Of a DNA stretch of 64,000 bases, positions 1 through 9,958 are shown one piece after another (position 1 is the first letter of the stretch; each line of letters opens with the position of its first letter). The stretch lies in contig AJFK01000698.1 in the NCBI GenBank assembly GCA_000467715.1, positions 1 through 64,000 of the forward strand. The letters run 5' to 3'. The DNA is from Hysterium pulicare CBS 123377. Lineage: Eukaryota; Ascomycota; Dothideomycetes; Hysteriales; Hysteriaceae. Both the position numbers and the translations under genes were made by a program. A model generated the notes under the pieces. It was not told the DNA's origin. It saw only the letters and a program-made list of their open reading frames with translations, and ran no database searches.

Positions 1-584
1 CTCTAACTGCCATCCCCTGTGTCCTCGCCGCCACGTTTCTTTCTTTATCAGTAAGGATAGAGCGAATCCTGGCTCGCCAACATTATCTGTTCTCCTTCGG
101 AGGATGAAAGTAACCACCCCTGCCATACCATTGTCGCTCCTTTGGTCGGTGCTCGGACTGGCATCTACCAAGAGTAGCTAATTTACGGCGGTTGCGGTAT
201 CCGGAGGTGAAGTTTGTTCTGGGTTGCAGACTCTTTTTGGTGGACAACATGCGGCGCGTGTGACGAACGGCTTTCACCATCACTTCCTCGTACTAGGAAA
301 CAGTACTTAGCTTACGGCCCCCATGTAAACCTGGGACGCTCTGTAGAGAACTCGCCAACCCTAACTTCAGTCTGTCAAAGTAGAAGTACTGTGTTAACAA
401 CCTGCCGATGCCTTATTGGAAGGGGGTTACTCGCAAAATAACTCCTCTTCTCCGCCTCTCCCCTAGCTCCTTTTCCAAGCCTCCCCTCTCGCGACTCCCC
501 TTCTTCCAGCACAACCTCTCTTCGTGGCAGTGCCACCTTCAGGTTCTGTATGGACCCAATCAATTCAACCATTCGCTGTACACC
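1..584. other. No supported gene
   Basis: Short overlapping reading frames occur on both strands, but none has a recognisable motif, a consistent splice structure or a codon pattern better than its antisense. A CT-rich stretch at about 440-520 could be the 5' leader or promoter of the gene that starts at 585. Confidence 0.5.
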
Positions 585-1529
585 ATGGCTCGCACGAAGC
601 AAGCTAAGGCTGGGCGTCTCGATGGGGCTGGAGCGACCTCACTAGTAGAAGCGCGTGGAGGTGACACAGAGTCAATTTCGCAACCGCCTTTCGACTTGCG
701 TACAGAGCAGAACGCTGAACAAGACGTCGAACTGCATCTCATCGATGTGGACATCTCTGTTCGTAAATCCCAGGTACAAGAAGTGCAGACGTGCTTGAGA
801 GAACTCACCAATGAACTCAACGAGGGGTGTGATGAAGATGTAAGTTATCTCCACTCGGTCTTTTCTGATTCCTTGTTCCACTACTTACATACAGAAGGCG
901 GTTCTCAACGAACGCATTGTTAGCGTGTGGCTACCATCCACCGCCAATGTCTATGAAGTTGTCCGCCAGATCCCTGGGGTGATATCCATAAAGAAGAAGC
1001 GTCCCAATGATAACCTGATCACCTCCACTGAACAATACATCGACGTTACTCGAGCGCCTGAGGCCTCGGCTCTCCAACCGTATAACGTCTTTGTCAGGAT
1101 TGTCCCTGAGAGCGAGATTGCTTGCTCGAAGGAAGCAGATGGCCTGGCATGGTTGAAGGCACAGGATATGTTAGCCGATAAGGTTAATAAGGACATCAGG
1201 CAACTTCTCGACGAATCAGGGAAGGGAGGGGATCAGAGTGTGAGTTGTCATTCTCGAGTGCAGACCCAGTTTCTTCTTTAACGTTTCTATAGCAATCATT
1301 CCCAGAAACATTTTTTGTGTCCGTGTCACTTCCCCAGGACGCAGAGACAGAGAGCCTCTTACAGCGCATCCAAAGCATAGAGGATGTCATTAGCATCTCG
1401 AGATCTAGCTACTGTGGATCTTTTTGCGGTTCTAGGCCTCACTGGCCCTTGGCAATAATCTCTGGTCGCGATAACGTCACATCAAACCCTTTCCCAAAGG
1501 GTGCAGGAAAGGGCACCTACGTCTATTAG
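585..1529 (+). CDS. Hypothetical protein with histone H3-like N-terminus (3 exons)
   Basis: The proposed exons are 585-839, 895-1239 and 1338-1529, giving about 263 residues. Intron 1 has a GTAAGT donor and an ACATACAG acceptor. Intron 2 has a GTGAGT donor and a CCCCAG acceptor. The frame stays open across both junctions. The start sits in a strong context (CACCATGG). The protein begins MARTKQ, identical to the first six residues of histone H3, then diverges. Residues 60-115 look like a helix followed by a compact alpha/beta segment (VYEVVRQIPGVISI) loosely recalling protease prodomain (I9-type) folds, but I do not assign that. A later helix (LLQRIQSIEDV) opens exon 3. I do not recognise the family. 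The 3' end is less certain than the first two exons. Confidence 0.55.
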
Positions 1530-2502
1530 GGACTTCCTTTGCTGCTCTACTAGTCTCTGGCATCTTGCTAACTTTGATGGAACGATACCCTGACGCTACA
1601 GTGGGAGATCTCAAATTACTCATGTACAGACAGGCGGTTCGCAAGACAAAGAAAGCCTGCCCGCCTTCCGTTGCGTTCGTTGATCCTTAGATTCAGCGAG
1701 TTGGGCAATCTACCGGATACATGTTTGCCAGGGAGCAGCTTTATTTCAAACGGTCTGTAACACACCGGTCGGAGCTCTGTATCACGGTCCCAAAGCTATA
1801 TCTTTCTGTAACCACACTCATTCTTTCTCGGAGGACTCAGCTCTTCTACATATTCTCTGCATCTGGTTGTTGCTTTTTGATCCTTTTGGTGTATGTTAGT
1901 GGCATATTAAGAAGTAACAAAAATTAGGAGCTCTAAACTGCATTCGCTGAAGATTGTTACATGCTCATCCAACTATTCTAAGCTCGTTCAGATGCTAGAT
2001 CCATCTATTTACGATGGCATCCTCGACCGACTCCGCATGTTGGAATTCGACTAGAAGAATGCTGCCATTGAAGCTGCTCATTGGCCGGACACTCAGACAG
2101 ATGTGAAGATCGAAAACGATGTTAGAATGCCACTATAGAAAACAATATGGACTACAAACCCTTCTCAGTCGTCATTCACAACGACGAGAAGATCATCATC
2201 CTCTGCGCCGTAGCGCCGGTCTCGCTCAATCTATTACCCCAATCTCTAGTTAAGTCTACTTGCCATTACTCGACGCCATCTCCGCCAAGCTACATATGTC
2301 CAGTTTTCCAGTCGACATGACAGTCACCACTTATCTGGTGACCGCACTGCGTCCTTATTGGTCGTAGAAACAAAACCAATGAGAACACCGTTACATTATT
2401 TAAAAAAACTAACCATGAATGAGAGCTTTAAATTTAATCACCGCTTACGCGTGGTTGAGCTTGATCAAACTTTTCTTCGAGAACTTGCTTACCGGATGTT
2501 GC
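1530..2502. other. Intergenic; weak coding remnants
   Basis: There is no intact gene. Two short plus-strand stretches look protein-like: about 1991-2055 (MLDPSIYDGILDRLRMLEFD, then a stop) and an ATG-started frame at 2147-2320. They may be pieces of a decayed gene of unknown family. Confidence 0.35.
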
Positions 2503-2629
2503 TGCGGCCTTCCAAAGCCGCCCAAGTCTAGGTAGTTTGATTCTTCAAGCTGCTTTTAAATGATCTCAAGGATGGCAACTTGCTTTAACACCTCGTACTA
2601 AGGCAAGATCGGCTTTGCAGGCCGGTAGC
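2503..2629 (+). repeat. Dispersed ~125-bp element, copy R1 (upstream of DUF7924-like copy 1)
   Basis: It resembles 47254-47377 (+) and 56697-56825 (-). Shared blocks in order are a TGCGG-CTTC block (in R1 and R2 extended to CTTCCAAAGCCGC, which with the preceding GCGG can form a short hairpin), then TCAAGGATGG-CAACTT-CTTTAA, then TCGGCTTTG-GGCYGG. R1 and R2 each lie about 160-230 bp upstream of a DUF7924-like start codon on the same strand. It may be a conserved promoter or leader, or a worn exon. Confidence 0.6.
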
Positions 2630-2856
2630 ACAGACGGTGATGGCGCAGACTCTCGCTGGGTTCAGTTCTCAGCCACTGTGGCTGATGTTGCGGCGCTAGG
2701 CGGTTGGCGGGGCTACCCGTGCTTCAGCTGCGCGCTGCATGCCATCACCACCATCACCCTCGTCAACAACATCAATAACATCATCAATACCATCGATATC
2801 ATCAATGTCAACAGTATCAGCTCTACCCTCCATAATGCTTCCCTTCCCAGTGTAAC

Positions 2857-4290
2857 ATGCCACGACGCAAACGAACAGAGTCTGTTTCTGAAGGCTGCAG
2901 TCCGAAGCGGCAGCGCGCCCGAAGACCTACACCGCCCTCCTCCGCCGACTCCAGACACCTCTACCTTCCTCTCACCGTTGAGAACCTTGCACAGCACGAT
3001 CCTACCATCAAGCACCCTTCTACGCCTGGCATGTCGGAACAAACGGAGGAGTCGAAGCAGACAAGGTCCAAGGAGGATCTGGAGCAGCAGCTGCGACAGT
3101 TGGAGAACTATGACATCCACATCAACCAAGACGAGGACGGACGCATGCCTCGCCCAAAGAAACTGGTCGATCTGATCAGACGCATTCTTGAAACACCCCG
3201 GCCGCATGGGGAGGCTGAGTCTCCGAAGGGCAAGAACATCCGCAAATGCTGGTTCGACGCGCGTTTTGCGAACGAGGACACGGCCAAAGAGCTCCTACGG
3301 GACCATATCCTGGGCTGGCCAGCCGGTACGGATGCTGACGATCAGGTTCTCTTCAATTCCAACAAACGCCATGCTCAAGGTTCAATCCCGGTTCCTGACG
3401 CCCACGACGACGACACTATCTTTGCGGAGGCTCTTCGAGGCCTAAAATCTCCCAAGGCACCTCAGCCCGACACTATCTATGGCTACAAAACTCGGACTAG
3501 GCCATCGGCTGTTCGCGCATTCGAGGAAGAAGAACTGGTTTTACTGCTGCATCCCCACCTCTCCCCATACACTATGGCCTCCAAAAAGATCCTCTTGCCA
3601 TTCTTTACAGCTCAATGGAAGTCGAACACACACGGTGGCTGTCATCAAGAGGCGGAACTGCAGGGCGCCCGGGATGGAGCGGCAATTGTCTGTGCTATGC
3701 ACAACTTTCTGCAGAAGTGCCAGACTGAAGATATTTCCGCTGCAGACACGACGCATTTCTCAGCTACTTTGGATTCAGATACTGTGTGTCTTTTTGTTCA
3801 TTGGCGGTGCGACATAACGGAGAATCCAACGTGGGAAATGGATTACTTAAAGACATTCACGCTACGGGAAGCAGATCAGATACGCCAATTGCGTGTTATC
3901 ATTCGGAACATCTATTTCCACGCTCTCGGTGACCGCCGGAAGCTTATCAAGGAGGCTATTGCGCGTTACCGAACGCTACCTCCACAGTTATCCTCGCCGA
4001 AGAAATCCGGATCTCCTCGCAAGAGCGCAAGAGCTCCATCCACTGCTGCATCTACAAGTACGACGCCATACCCGCCACAATTGCCTGCAACCCAATTCCC
4101 TGCGCCTCAATTCCCAGCGACACAATTGCCTGTAACCCCAGACAAGCAGGGTCCTACGCGGCAACGCAAGGTTCCACCTGGACTACAGAATGTTGCAACT
4201 CAGCCAAGCCCGCCTTCTTCATCTCCATCGGAGGAGCAGGCCAAGAAGAAGAATAGAAGAAGCCAGAGTGAGGGAGGGTTTTCAGCATAA
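2857..4290 (+). CDS. DUF7924-like protein, copy 1
   Basis: This is a single 477-residue exon. The N-terminus has a basic, NLS-like PKRQRARR near residue 18 and a Pro/Ser-rich stretch. The conserved core, about residues 85-400, has the block LPFFTAQWKSN followed by a Gly/His/Gln segment and QGARDGAAIV. The C-terminal 80 residues are low-complexity, with repeats of the PATQFPAPQF type. The core matches two paralogs in this window (47535-48962 and 57031-58563). From memory it resembles the fungal family annotated as DUF7924, whose members usually carry E-x-K where this copy has Q-W-K. E-x-K hints at a PD-(D/E)XK nuclease-like fold, in which case the Q would make this copy doubtful as an enzyme. 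The start is set by the matching basic start in copies 2 and 3. Confidence 0.8.
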   Translation: MPRRKRTESVSEGCSPKRQRARRPTPPSSADSRHLYLPLTVENLAQHDPTIKHPSTPGMSEQTEESKQTRSKEDLEQQLRQLENYDIHINQDEDGRMPRPKKLVDLIRRILETPRPHGEAESPKGKNIRKCWFDARFANEDTAKELLRDHILGWPAGTDADDQVLFNSNKRHAQGSIPVPDAHDDDTIFAEALRGLKSPKAPQPDTIYGYKTRTRPSAVRAFEEEELVLLLHPHLSPYTMASKKILLPFFTAQWKSNTHGGCHQEAELQGARDGAAIVCAMHNFLQKCQTEDISAADTTHFSATLDSDTVCLFVHWRCDITENPTWEMDYLKTFTLREADQIRQLRVIIRNIYFHALGDRRKLIKEAIARYRTLPPQLSSPKKSGSPRKSARAPSTAASTSTTPYPPQLPATQFPAPQFPATQLPVTPDKQGPTRQRKVPPGLQNVATQPSPPSSSPSEEQAKKKNRRSQSEGGFSA

Positions 4291-4693
4291 ACTAGCGTAG
4301 CCAAGGAACGGGTCTTGCTTCGCGATACTTCTTCTTCTCCTTCCTCACGTATCATAAGGCTTGATGCATGCTGCTTAGTGGGCGTTTGATATGCCGGCAT
4401 TGCAGCTGAAAGGTTAGTTTCCTCATGATGCTTCTCTTCTATTCATGGATTGGATAGGATACCCTTGGTGTTGCTTGGGACGGTCGGCACTCAACAGGTC
4501 ACCGTCTTCCACGTTTCACATTATCTAGATCCATAACCTCGGAATCAACACTATTGATGACCTTGACTGCCAAAAGACGTTGATTCCACTCGGTCTATTG
4601 TGATAACCCAACCATCTACACAAGTCTATCTCCCTCCCACGAATCTGCATCAGAATCCAACTTACCCGAACGCTTCTCTCAACTCCACTCTCA
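4291..4693. other. Short convergent intergenic stretch
   Basis: It lies between two genes pointing toward each other and probably holds both 3' untranslated ends. I see no other signal. Confidence 0.4.
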
Positions 4694-5035
4694 CTAGCAC
4701 CCGTTCTCGTCGTGTCGACAGTGTCGCAATACCTCTCTGAATGCGTCCAGTGCGCGCAGTGAGTCGCGAGCCAAATCTATGACATACGTCATGATTCGCT
4801 CACGATCTTGGTCATTGGTAGCTCGATTATACAGGGCGTCCCACCTCTCGGCGATATTCGTGACGACACGAAGGATAACCGTTAGGTCCTGAAATACTTT
4901 TACGAGTGTCTGCATTTCTGTTCGCGTATTGCCGTTCGGAGTGGCGTTGTTCTCGGAGGAAGTGGTCTGCTCAGACGAAGGTGTCTGTGGCTGATTCGCA
5001 GTCGGACGAGTGCTGCCGGGATGTTGTGGTGGCAT
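4694..5035 (-). CDS. Small helical hypothetical protein
   Basis: This is an intact 113-residue frame. Residues 1-38 are Pro/Thr/Asn/Ser-rich and look disordered. From about residue 39 to the end it is an amphipathic helical segment (LVKVFQDLTVILRVVTNIA, then a second helix with many Arg/Asp). There is no signal peptide or transmembrane segment. It lies about 400 bp beyond the 3' end of DUF7924-like copy 1, on the opposite strand. Small minus-strand frames also lie near the other two family copies, but they are not clearly homologous to this one. The family is not recognised. It could be an exon of a larger gene. Confidence 0.5.
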   Translation of the reverse strand: MPPQHPGSTRPTANQPQTPSSEQTTSSENNATPNGNTRTEMQTLVKVFQDLTVILRVVTNIAERWDALYNRATNDQDRERIMTYVIDLARDSLRALDAFREVLRHCRHDENGC

Positions 5036-7110
5036 TGTAGGGTTTTGTTCAGGTACGTTTTGGGTTTCTTTGTGATAGGGTCAGGGGGTTTGGAGAGGTG
5101 GGTTGAAGAACGTATTGAAGGGAACGCGCGCCCCAATGGGATATTAAATCAGCCATGCTTATTTGCCACCGGAAGGGAACTCACGTTTGCAGTGGTAGAT
5201 TGCTAGGAGATTAGTACAACCGCAGGACAGTATCGTCACGTCTACAATACTCTAGAATGCCGACTGTACCGTTTTGGTGCGGCTGTCTGCAACAGATTCC
5301 GGTTCTATCAATGAATCAAACAGTTGAGTGAGCAGCTCTAGAATATGCCCGAAAGGGCAGGAATATCGAAATTTAATGCGATGCATATGAGATGAAAGCA
5401 CGTTAAGGCGCTATGGGCTCTGATAATATTTGCCTGTCAAACACTGGCATTCGGGGGCGAAAGGGAAGGAAGGCGATTCTACGACATTCGTAGCTGATAT
5501 ACACCTAGCCAACAACACCTTCCGTCAAACCAGATGTCCCAGCGGCCATTTCTCGAATCTTAACCTGTTGCTTGGTACTCTTCTTCAAAGAGCTCACACA
5601 ATTATTGGCGAAGACGACGTGCCTTGGGCCGGCCGCATCGCGAGTGGAGGTCTGTCATCTAGACCGTGGGTAGGAGGATGGCTGGTAGGTGGACGCTGCG
5701 CATCTTTGGCCAATACCCTGATCAACCTCCAGCGAAGCAGTCGCTCGAAATCTTCTTCGCGTTCCATTTCACCGCGGCTTCATTGTGTATCCTCACCTCG
5801 CTGGATAGGCAAAGGGGAAGTGTCGGGCAGGGGAAAGGCTCATGCCAGGACGAAGTTGCTAAGATGGCGGCAAGTTGATGATACGTCGTTTTGGCGATGA
5901 GATGTCTCTCGCTTAAGAACTCGGGTGGAAAGACAGCGGAGAAAAGCGCTGTTGGGTGCAATCGATCTTCTACTTTCCAGTCCAAAGAACAACCTGAGTC
6001 TAAGCAATGATCTATTACATGACATTGTCCGCAACAGCCTTTTCGATATTTCTGCCACCCCTCTCGCTTCCCGTCGCTCTCCCTTCTCTCTCCAAACGGC
6101 TGTTTCTAATGGCGTACTGCATGACTGCCAAGCTAGGAGCGCAAGTAGAGGACCATGTGCGTGGGTCGGCAACAGCTGGCGTGGGGAAGCTTGTGGAGGG
6201 AGAGAGTGTCGACGCGAATACTGGTTTTCTCAAAGAGATGACTTAACGATGGCTCTAGAAGTTGCTCTGGTCTCTCATTTTATTACCGCTTGTGTTCCCA
6301 GGTCGTTCCTAGCACCTTCTCATGTCTTTAGTCAGGCAATGGTATATCTAGTACCCCATGTATTGTAACTATGTGCTGCACTTGTTATTGCACCTTCCCG
6401 AGAGAGCTTCATCATCTCTTCTTACCAACAGAACCTCTACACCCTACAGCACGCTGTCAAGAGCTGCATGACAAAGCTTCATGCATTGGTACAGCTCTCG
6501 CGATCTGGCGAAATGGCAGGGGATGTAAATCAGGCAAGTCATGTTTAGATATGGTCGCTAAACTTAGTCTGACTAGTCACCAAAATTCTCATTTGGATTT
6601 GAGCATAAATCCTGACCATGTTCCATAGCCTCAACCTCTTTTGCAAGGCACCTGAACTCGTCATCATTCCAGTGTTACGGAAAAATAGCGAGGAATGTAG
6701 GCGTGATCCTTTCCTTGCCAACACAAGAACGAGTCCCCGGTGCCTCCTCATACCTGACCGTCACTCGGGTTCAGAAACGTATACCTCCATTGGTTTGTAA
6801 GAGAGCCATAAGTCATGCTGCTATCAACGATTCGTAGAAACTCCGATTACGACCAACCTAGGCTCCAGATATCGAAGATCCTTCGCGATATTCTCATCTT
6901 CCTACTATGGTAAGTTTCTGCAAGACCATTCTTCATTCTAACGGACTAACTCAATTATAAAGACCCACATCTGCTCCACAAGAACCGGCAAGCTAATGTA
7001 CAAAAATTTCCTGCCCCGTCCCATGCACTTCGCATCCGTCAAGCACCATCGGCAGTTTTTCGAGTCCCTACCCCATTCACGATGTTCGCCCACCACTTTC
7101 TTCTACCCCT
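5036..7110. other. Gene-poor stretch
   Basis: Several frames of 70-156 codons overlap here on both strands (for example about 5430-5900 and 5925-6368 plus), but each is matched by an equally open antisense frame and has no motif. I see no splice-consistent gene. Confidence 0.45.
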
Positions 7111-8277
7111 CTAAGTTGTCAAAAAATTACCTCTAGTGCTGTCTTCTATGTCCCCTTCGTGTTCAGCCTGCTTCTTCCCTACCGTAGCAGTAGCTACTTG
7201 CCCTGCATTGTCGACCCCACAGTTCTTTGCTTCACTTGGCTCTGGTGTTCTCAGATATTTATAGATCGAAGGACTACTGCTTGGAGTAGTATTTATGGAT
7301 GCAGTACTCGAAGGAGTACCGACCGAGGAGCCGTCGCTTCGATGCCTCCAAGCATCAGTATCATTCACCGCCTCATCCCTTAAGAAGTTACCGTTCGTGT
7401 CGATTGAAGGTGGTGTGCGGCTTCTCCCTCGGTTATTATTTTCCGACTGCTGCTCGCTTTCAAGAGTAGTGTTTCCAGTATTGTCGACTGGCTGGAGTGT
7501 ATAACGCTGAATATCGCTAGGCGTTATTTCCAAGCGTACATCGTACTTGTCCCCGAGTAGTTGTGAGCCTTGGTTCACTGTGATGTCGTAGCTGAAGGTT
7601 TCCGTGCCGTAATTCGCTATTGGCGATTCATAGAAAAAGGGGTCACCGTACATGTATTCGTCGCTGATGTCAATCTTCCAGGCACAAAGCTTATTGACTT
7701 TGCCGCTCGAGCTCAATTGTGCAACAGCACAGAGATCTGTAGTCTCCCAAGCCCAGTCATCTGGGGTTTCGGAATCTATTTCTGAGACGCAGGTACATTG
7801 AATCTCTCCGACGCGAAGAATAGCAACATTAGGGGTGAAAGGCTCAAGATCAGCCTTGACTTTCAGCAGAGCGTTGTCAAAATCCGACTCTGCACTGTGG
7901 TCCGGATCAAGAGCTAGGAGTCCTCTGCAGGGAAGAGGGTCGATATGAATCCGATAGTAGATCCCGCCGCATTCGCCTAGTGGTAGATGGGGTGCGGTAG
8001 AGTTGGCGCTATACAGCTCTAGCCACTCGACGTTTGTCTTGTGGTTGAAGTCTACCACCGTGAACCACTCGAGAAACGTTTTCAAGTCCCAGGGACGGGA
8101 TTCCTTCGCCACCTGCATTTCAAGCTCTCTTGATCGGCCACGGTTCCAGGCAAAGTCCTTCTCAAGATAGTCGACTCCATGCTTTGCCTTTATTTCCGCA
8201 AACTTAGCTTGCCGATTCCCGTGTTTGATGAGGTCAGAGTCTGATACCTCGAAGGCTTGCTGGTGTTGGGGTTGCAT
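7111..8277 (-). CDS. Hypothetical protein, 388 residues
   Basis: This is a single-exon frame with its ATG at 8277. Residues 1-270 look globular, with alternating hydrophobic strands and a few Cys (IQCTCVSEIDSETPDDW). From about residue 280 to the end it is low-complexity Ser/Thr/Asn/Pro, as in many fungal regulatory or accessory proteins. There is no signal peptide or transmembrane helix. It is divergently placed from the gene at 8774, with about 500 bp between them that could hold both promoters. I do not recognise a family, but its length and the absence of a comparable antisense frame support real coding. Confidence 0.65.
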   Translation of the reverse strand: MQPQHQQAFEVSDSDLIKHGNRQAKFAEIKAKHGVDYLEKDFAWNRGRSRELEMQVAKESRPWDLKTFLEWFTVVDFNHKTNVEWLELYSANSTAPHLPLGECGGIYYRIHIDPLPCRGLLALDPDHSAESDFDNALLKVKADLEPFTPNVAILRVGEIQCTCVSEIDSETPDDWAWETTDLCAVAQLSSSGKVNKLCAWKIDISDEYMYGDPFFYESPIANYGTETFSYDITVNQGSQLLGDKYDVRLEITPSDIQRYTLQPVDNTGNTTLESEQQSENNNRGRSRTPPSIDTNGNFLRDEAVNDTDAWRHRSDGSSVGTPSSTASINTTPSSSPSIYKYLRTPEPSEAKNCGVDNAGQVATATVGKKQAEHEGDIEDSTRGNFLTT

Positions 8278-8773
8278 ATTGCCGTCGTGCTTCTGTAACT
8301 AGAGTAGTCAAGTTAGATGTTTCCAGGTTATATGTAGTGGTTGAACTTTGAAGTTCTCGTGTTTGTGATGTTGGTGGTGACTTCATTAGGAAGGGAAGGT
8401 GAGTTTATGTATTCGCCGGCTCGCTTGTACAGTGCAAATCAGAGCCTGGAGACTATGACTCTGTGTTCAATTACAGTGAAGAACAAACACTTCACCTCAT
8501 GACCAACAAAGAGGGGAACCCAACAAGACCTAGCAAACTCTTTCCTTCTCTTCGCAGCGATGAGATCTCGTACCCCCCAACGCTTATCATACTAATGCTA
8601 CCAATGGAGCTAAATTTGTAAGCATATGAGCCTATTTGCTAATATTTGCAATGCGTCCACGCGGCATGGCTTTGCCTTGTAGTGCTTCAGATTGTAGCTT
8701 CGGGCGAACCACAAACTCTGCATCGTAGAGCTTATATAGCTCCACTAACGCTTTCTTGTATTCGTATTGTCTA

Positions 8774-9958
8774 ATGATATCACCTACGAAAATGATTGGG
8801 GACCTGTCCAGCAATACCTCAATGCCCACTACCACCGACTACGCCAAATTCCCACCGATCGTCATAAACGATAACCTAAAGACATACGGAGCTGCTGTCA
8901 AAGCCTATAAAGGTGTTTACTATCATACAAAATTGCAGATACAAATCTTACAATGGGTTGTAGACCACATGTTCGATGGAGAACAGCTTGACGAAAGGGT
9001 CAACCTCCTTCTTCGCGACCTTCACAACGTTACTTTCTTGCGCCATCACTGGTTGACGAAGTGCTTCACCGAGATCTTCCGGATTGCATCAGAGTCAGCT
9101 CGAATACAGACTTCACCCGGAAAGCAAGACTATGAGGAATGGAGTATCTGTACGAACAATGAGGTCACAACTCTTCGTAAGCAGATTAGCCAATACAGGG
9201 ATAAGCTGAGGAAGAGGAGTCATCAATCACTATGTGAGATAATTAAAGAGGAGAAGGAATGGCCGACGCAAGATTCATTCGAAATCTTTCTGGTACTTGT
9301 CTGCACGAAACTGTTACCACAATCCACGCCTATCAATCACGAACGCCTGTTGACGATACTGCAAGAGGCGAAAGTCCCAGATATACTAGGAAAAGGCACG
9401 AACTGGCAAGACTATAGTGGTCTACCAAAAGCGTTTTTTTTCCATATTCACGAAGAATCTAATGGAGTAACACATTATTGCGTTGCGGGCTCGCAGTATT
9501 ACTGGAGGCCCCCCTTTAAGAGCTTGGAAAATATGCTTCGCAAGGTGCGCAATATACGCATGGGGCACTATAAAGAGATATTGAGGGAAGCTCTAGAGGA
9601 ACTTAGGGCGAGGGTATGGAAACATGAAGATACGAGAGATTGGATTCACCTGGACCAGGAACTGCGAAAGGAGAATAAACCGCCCCTCTACCTAGGTCGA
9701 AGCGAGTGCTATGGCCAGGCTTTCCGGAGGTTTGGACGCAAGAATAATTGGTCTTTAATTAGTTGTTGTTGGCGATGTCGCGTTACAATGCAATGGGACG
9801 AGGCCATTCCAGCCTGTAATGAGGACATCGAGAAAGCAGCTGTCGAATTCGACGGTAGAGAAAAGTCCGGAGGCTCTATACCGCATAGTTGTGCGGAGGC
9901 TCTTGTGTCATTGTACTGTGACACTATCGAGGAAAAGGGGAGATCTCAATTAGGTTGA
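8774..9958 (+). CDS. Hypothetical protein, ~394 residues, Cys-rich C-terminus
   Basis: This is a long uninterrupted frame. The first in-frame ATG is at 8774, with others at 8792 and 8822. I chose 8774 as the first, but 8822 (MPTTTDYAKFPP) is a reasonable alternative. The protein is largely helical, with a central charged helix (residues 130-170, many Lys/Arg/Glu) and aromatic-rich stretches. Near the C-terminus is a Cys cluster (SCCWRCRV, then further Cys about 20, 50 and 60 residues on) that could bind metal. No known domain is recognised. It is divergent from the 7111-8277 gene. Confidence 0.65.
   Translation: MISPTKMIGDLSSNTSMPTTTDYAKFPPIVINDNLKTYGAAVKAYKGVYYHTKLQIQILQWVVDHMFDGEQLDERVNLLLRDLHNVTFLRHHWLTKCFTEIFRIASESARIQTSPGKQDYEEWSICTNNEVTTLRKQISQYRDKLRKRSHQSLCEIIKEEKEWPTQDSFEIFLVLVCTKLLPQSTPINHERLLTILQEAKVPDILGKGTNWQDYSGLPKAFFFHIHEESNGVTHYCVAGSQYYWRPPFKSLENMLRKVRNIRMGHYKEILREALEELRARVWKHEDTRDWIHLDQELRKENKPPLYLGRSECYGQAFRRFGRKNNWSLISCCWRCRVTMQWDEAIPACNEDIEKAAVEFDGREKSGGSIPHSCAEALVSLYCDTIEEKGRSQLG

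Noticed and set aside
1-420. Possible rRNA-like sequence at the left edge
   Set aside because: It does not resemble any conserved rRNA helix I know, and no adjacent ITS or rRNA landmarks were seen.
2615-3207. 186-codon plus frame and 164-codon minus frame overlapping the start of DUF7924-like copy 1
   Set aside because: The real gene starts at 2857 in another frame and has conserved paralogs. These are shadows, though the first few codons of the plus frame fall in element R1.
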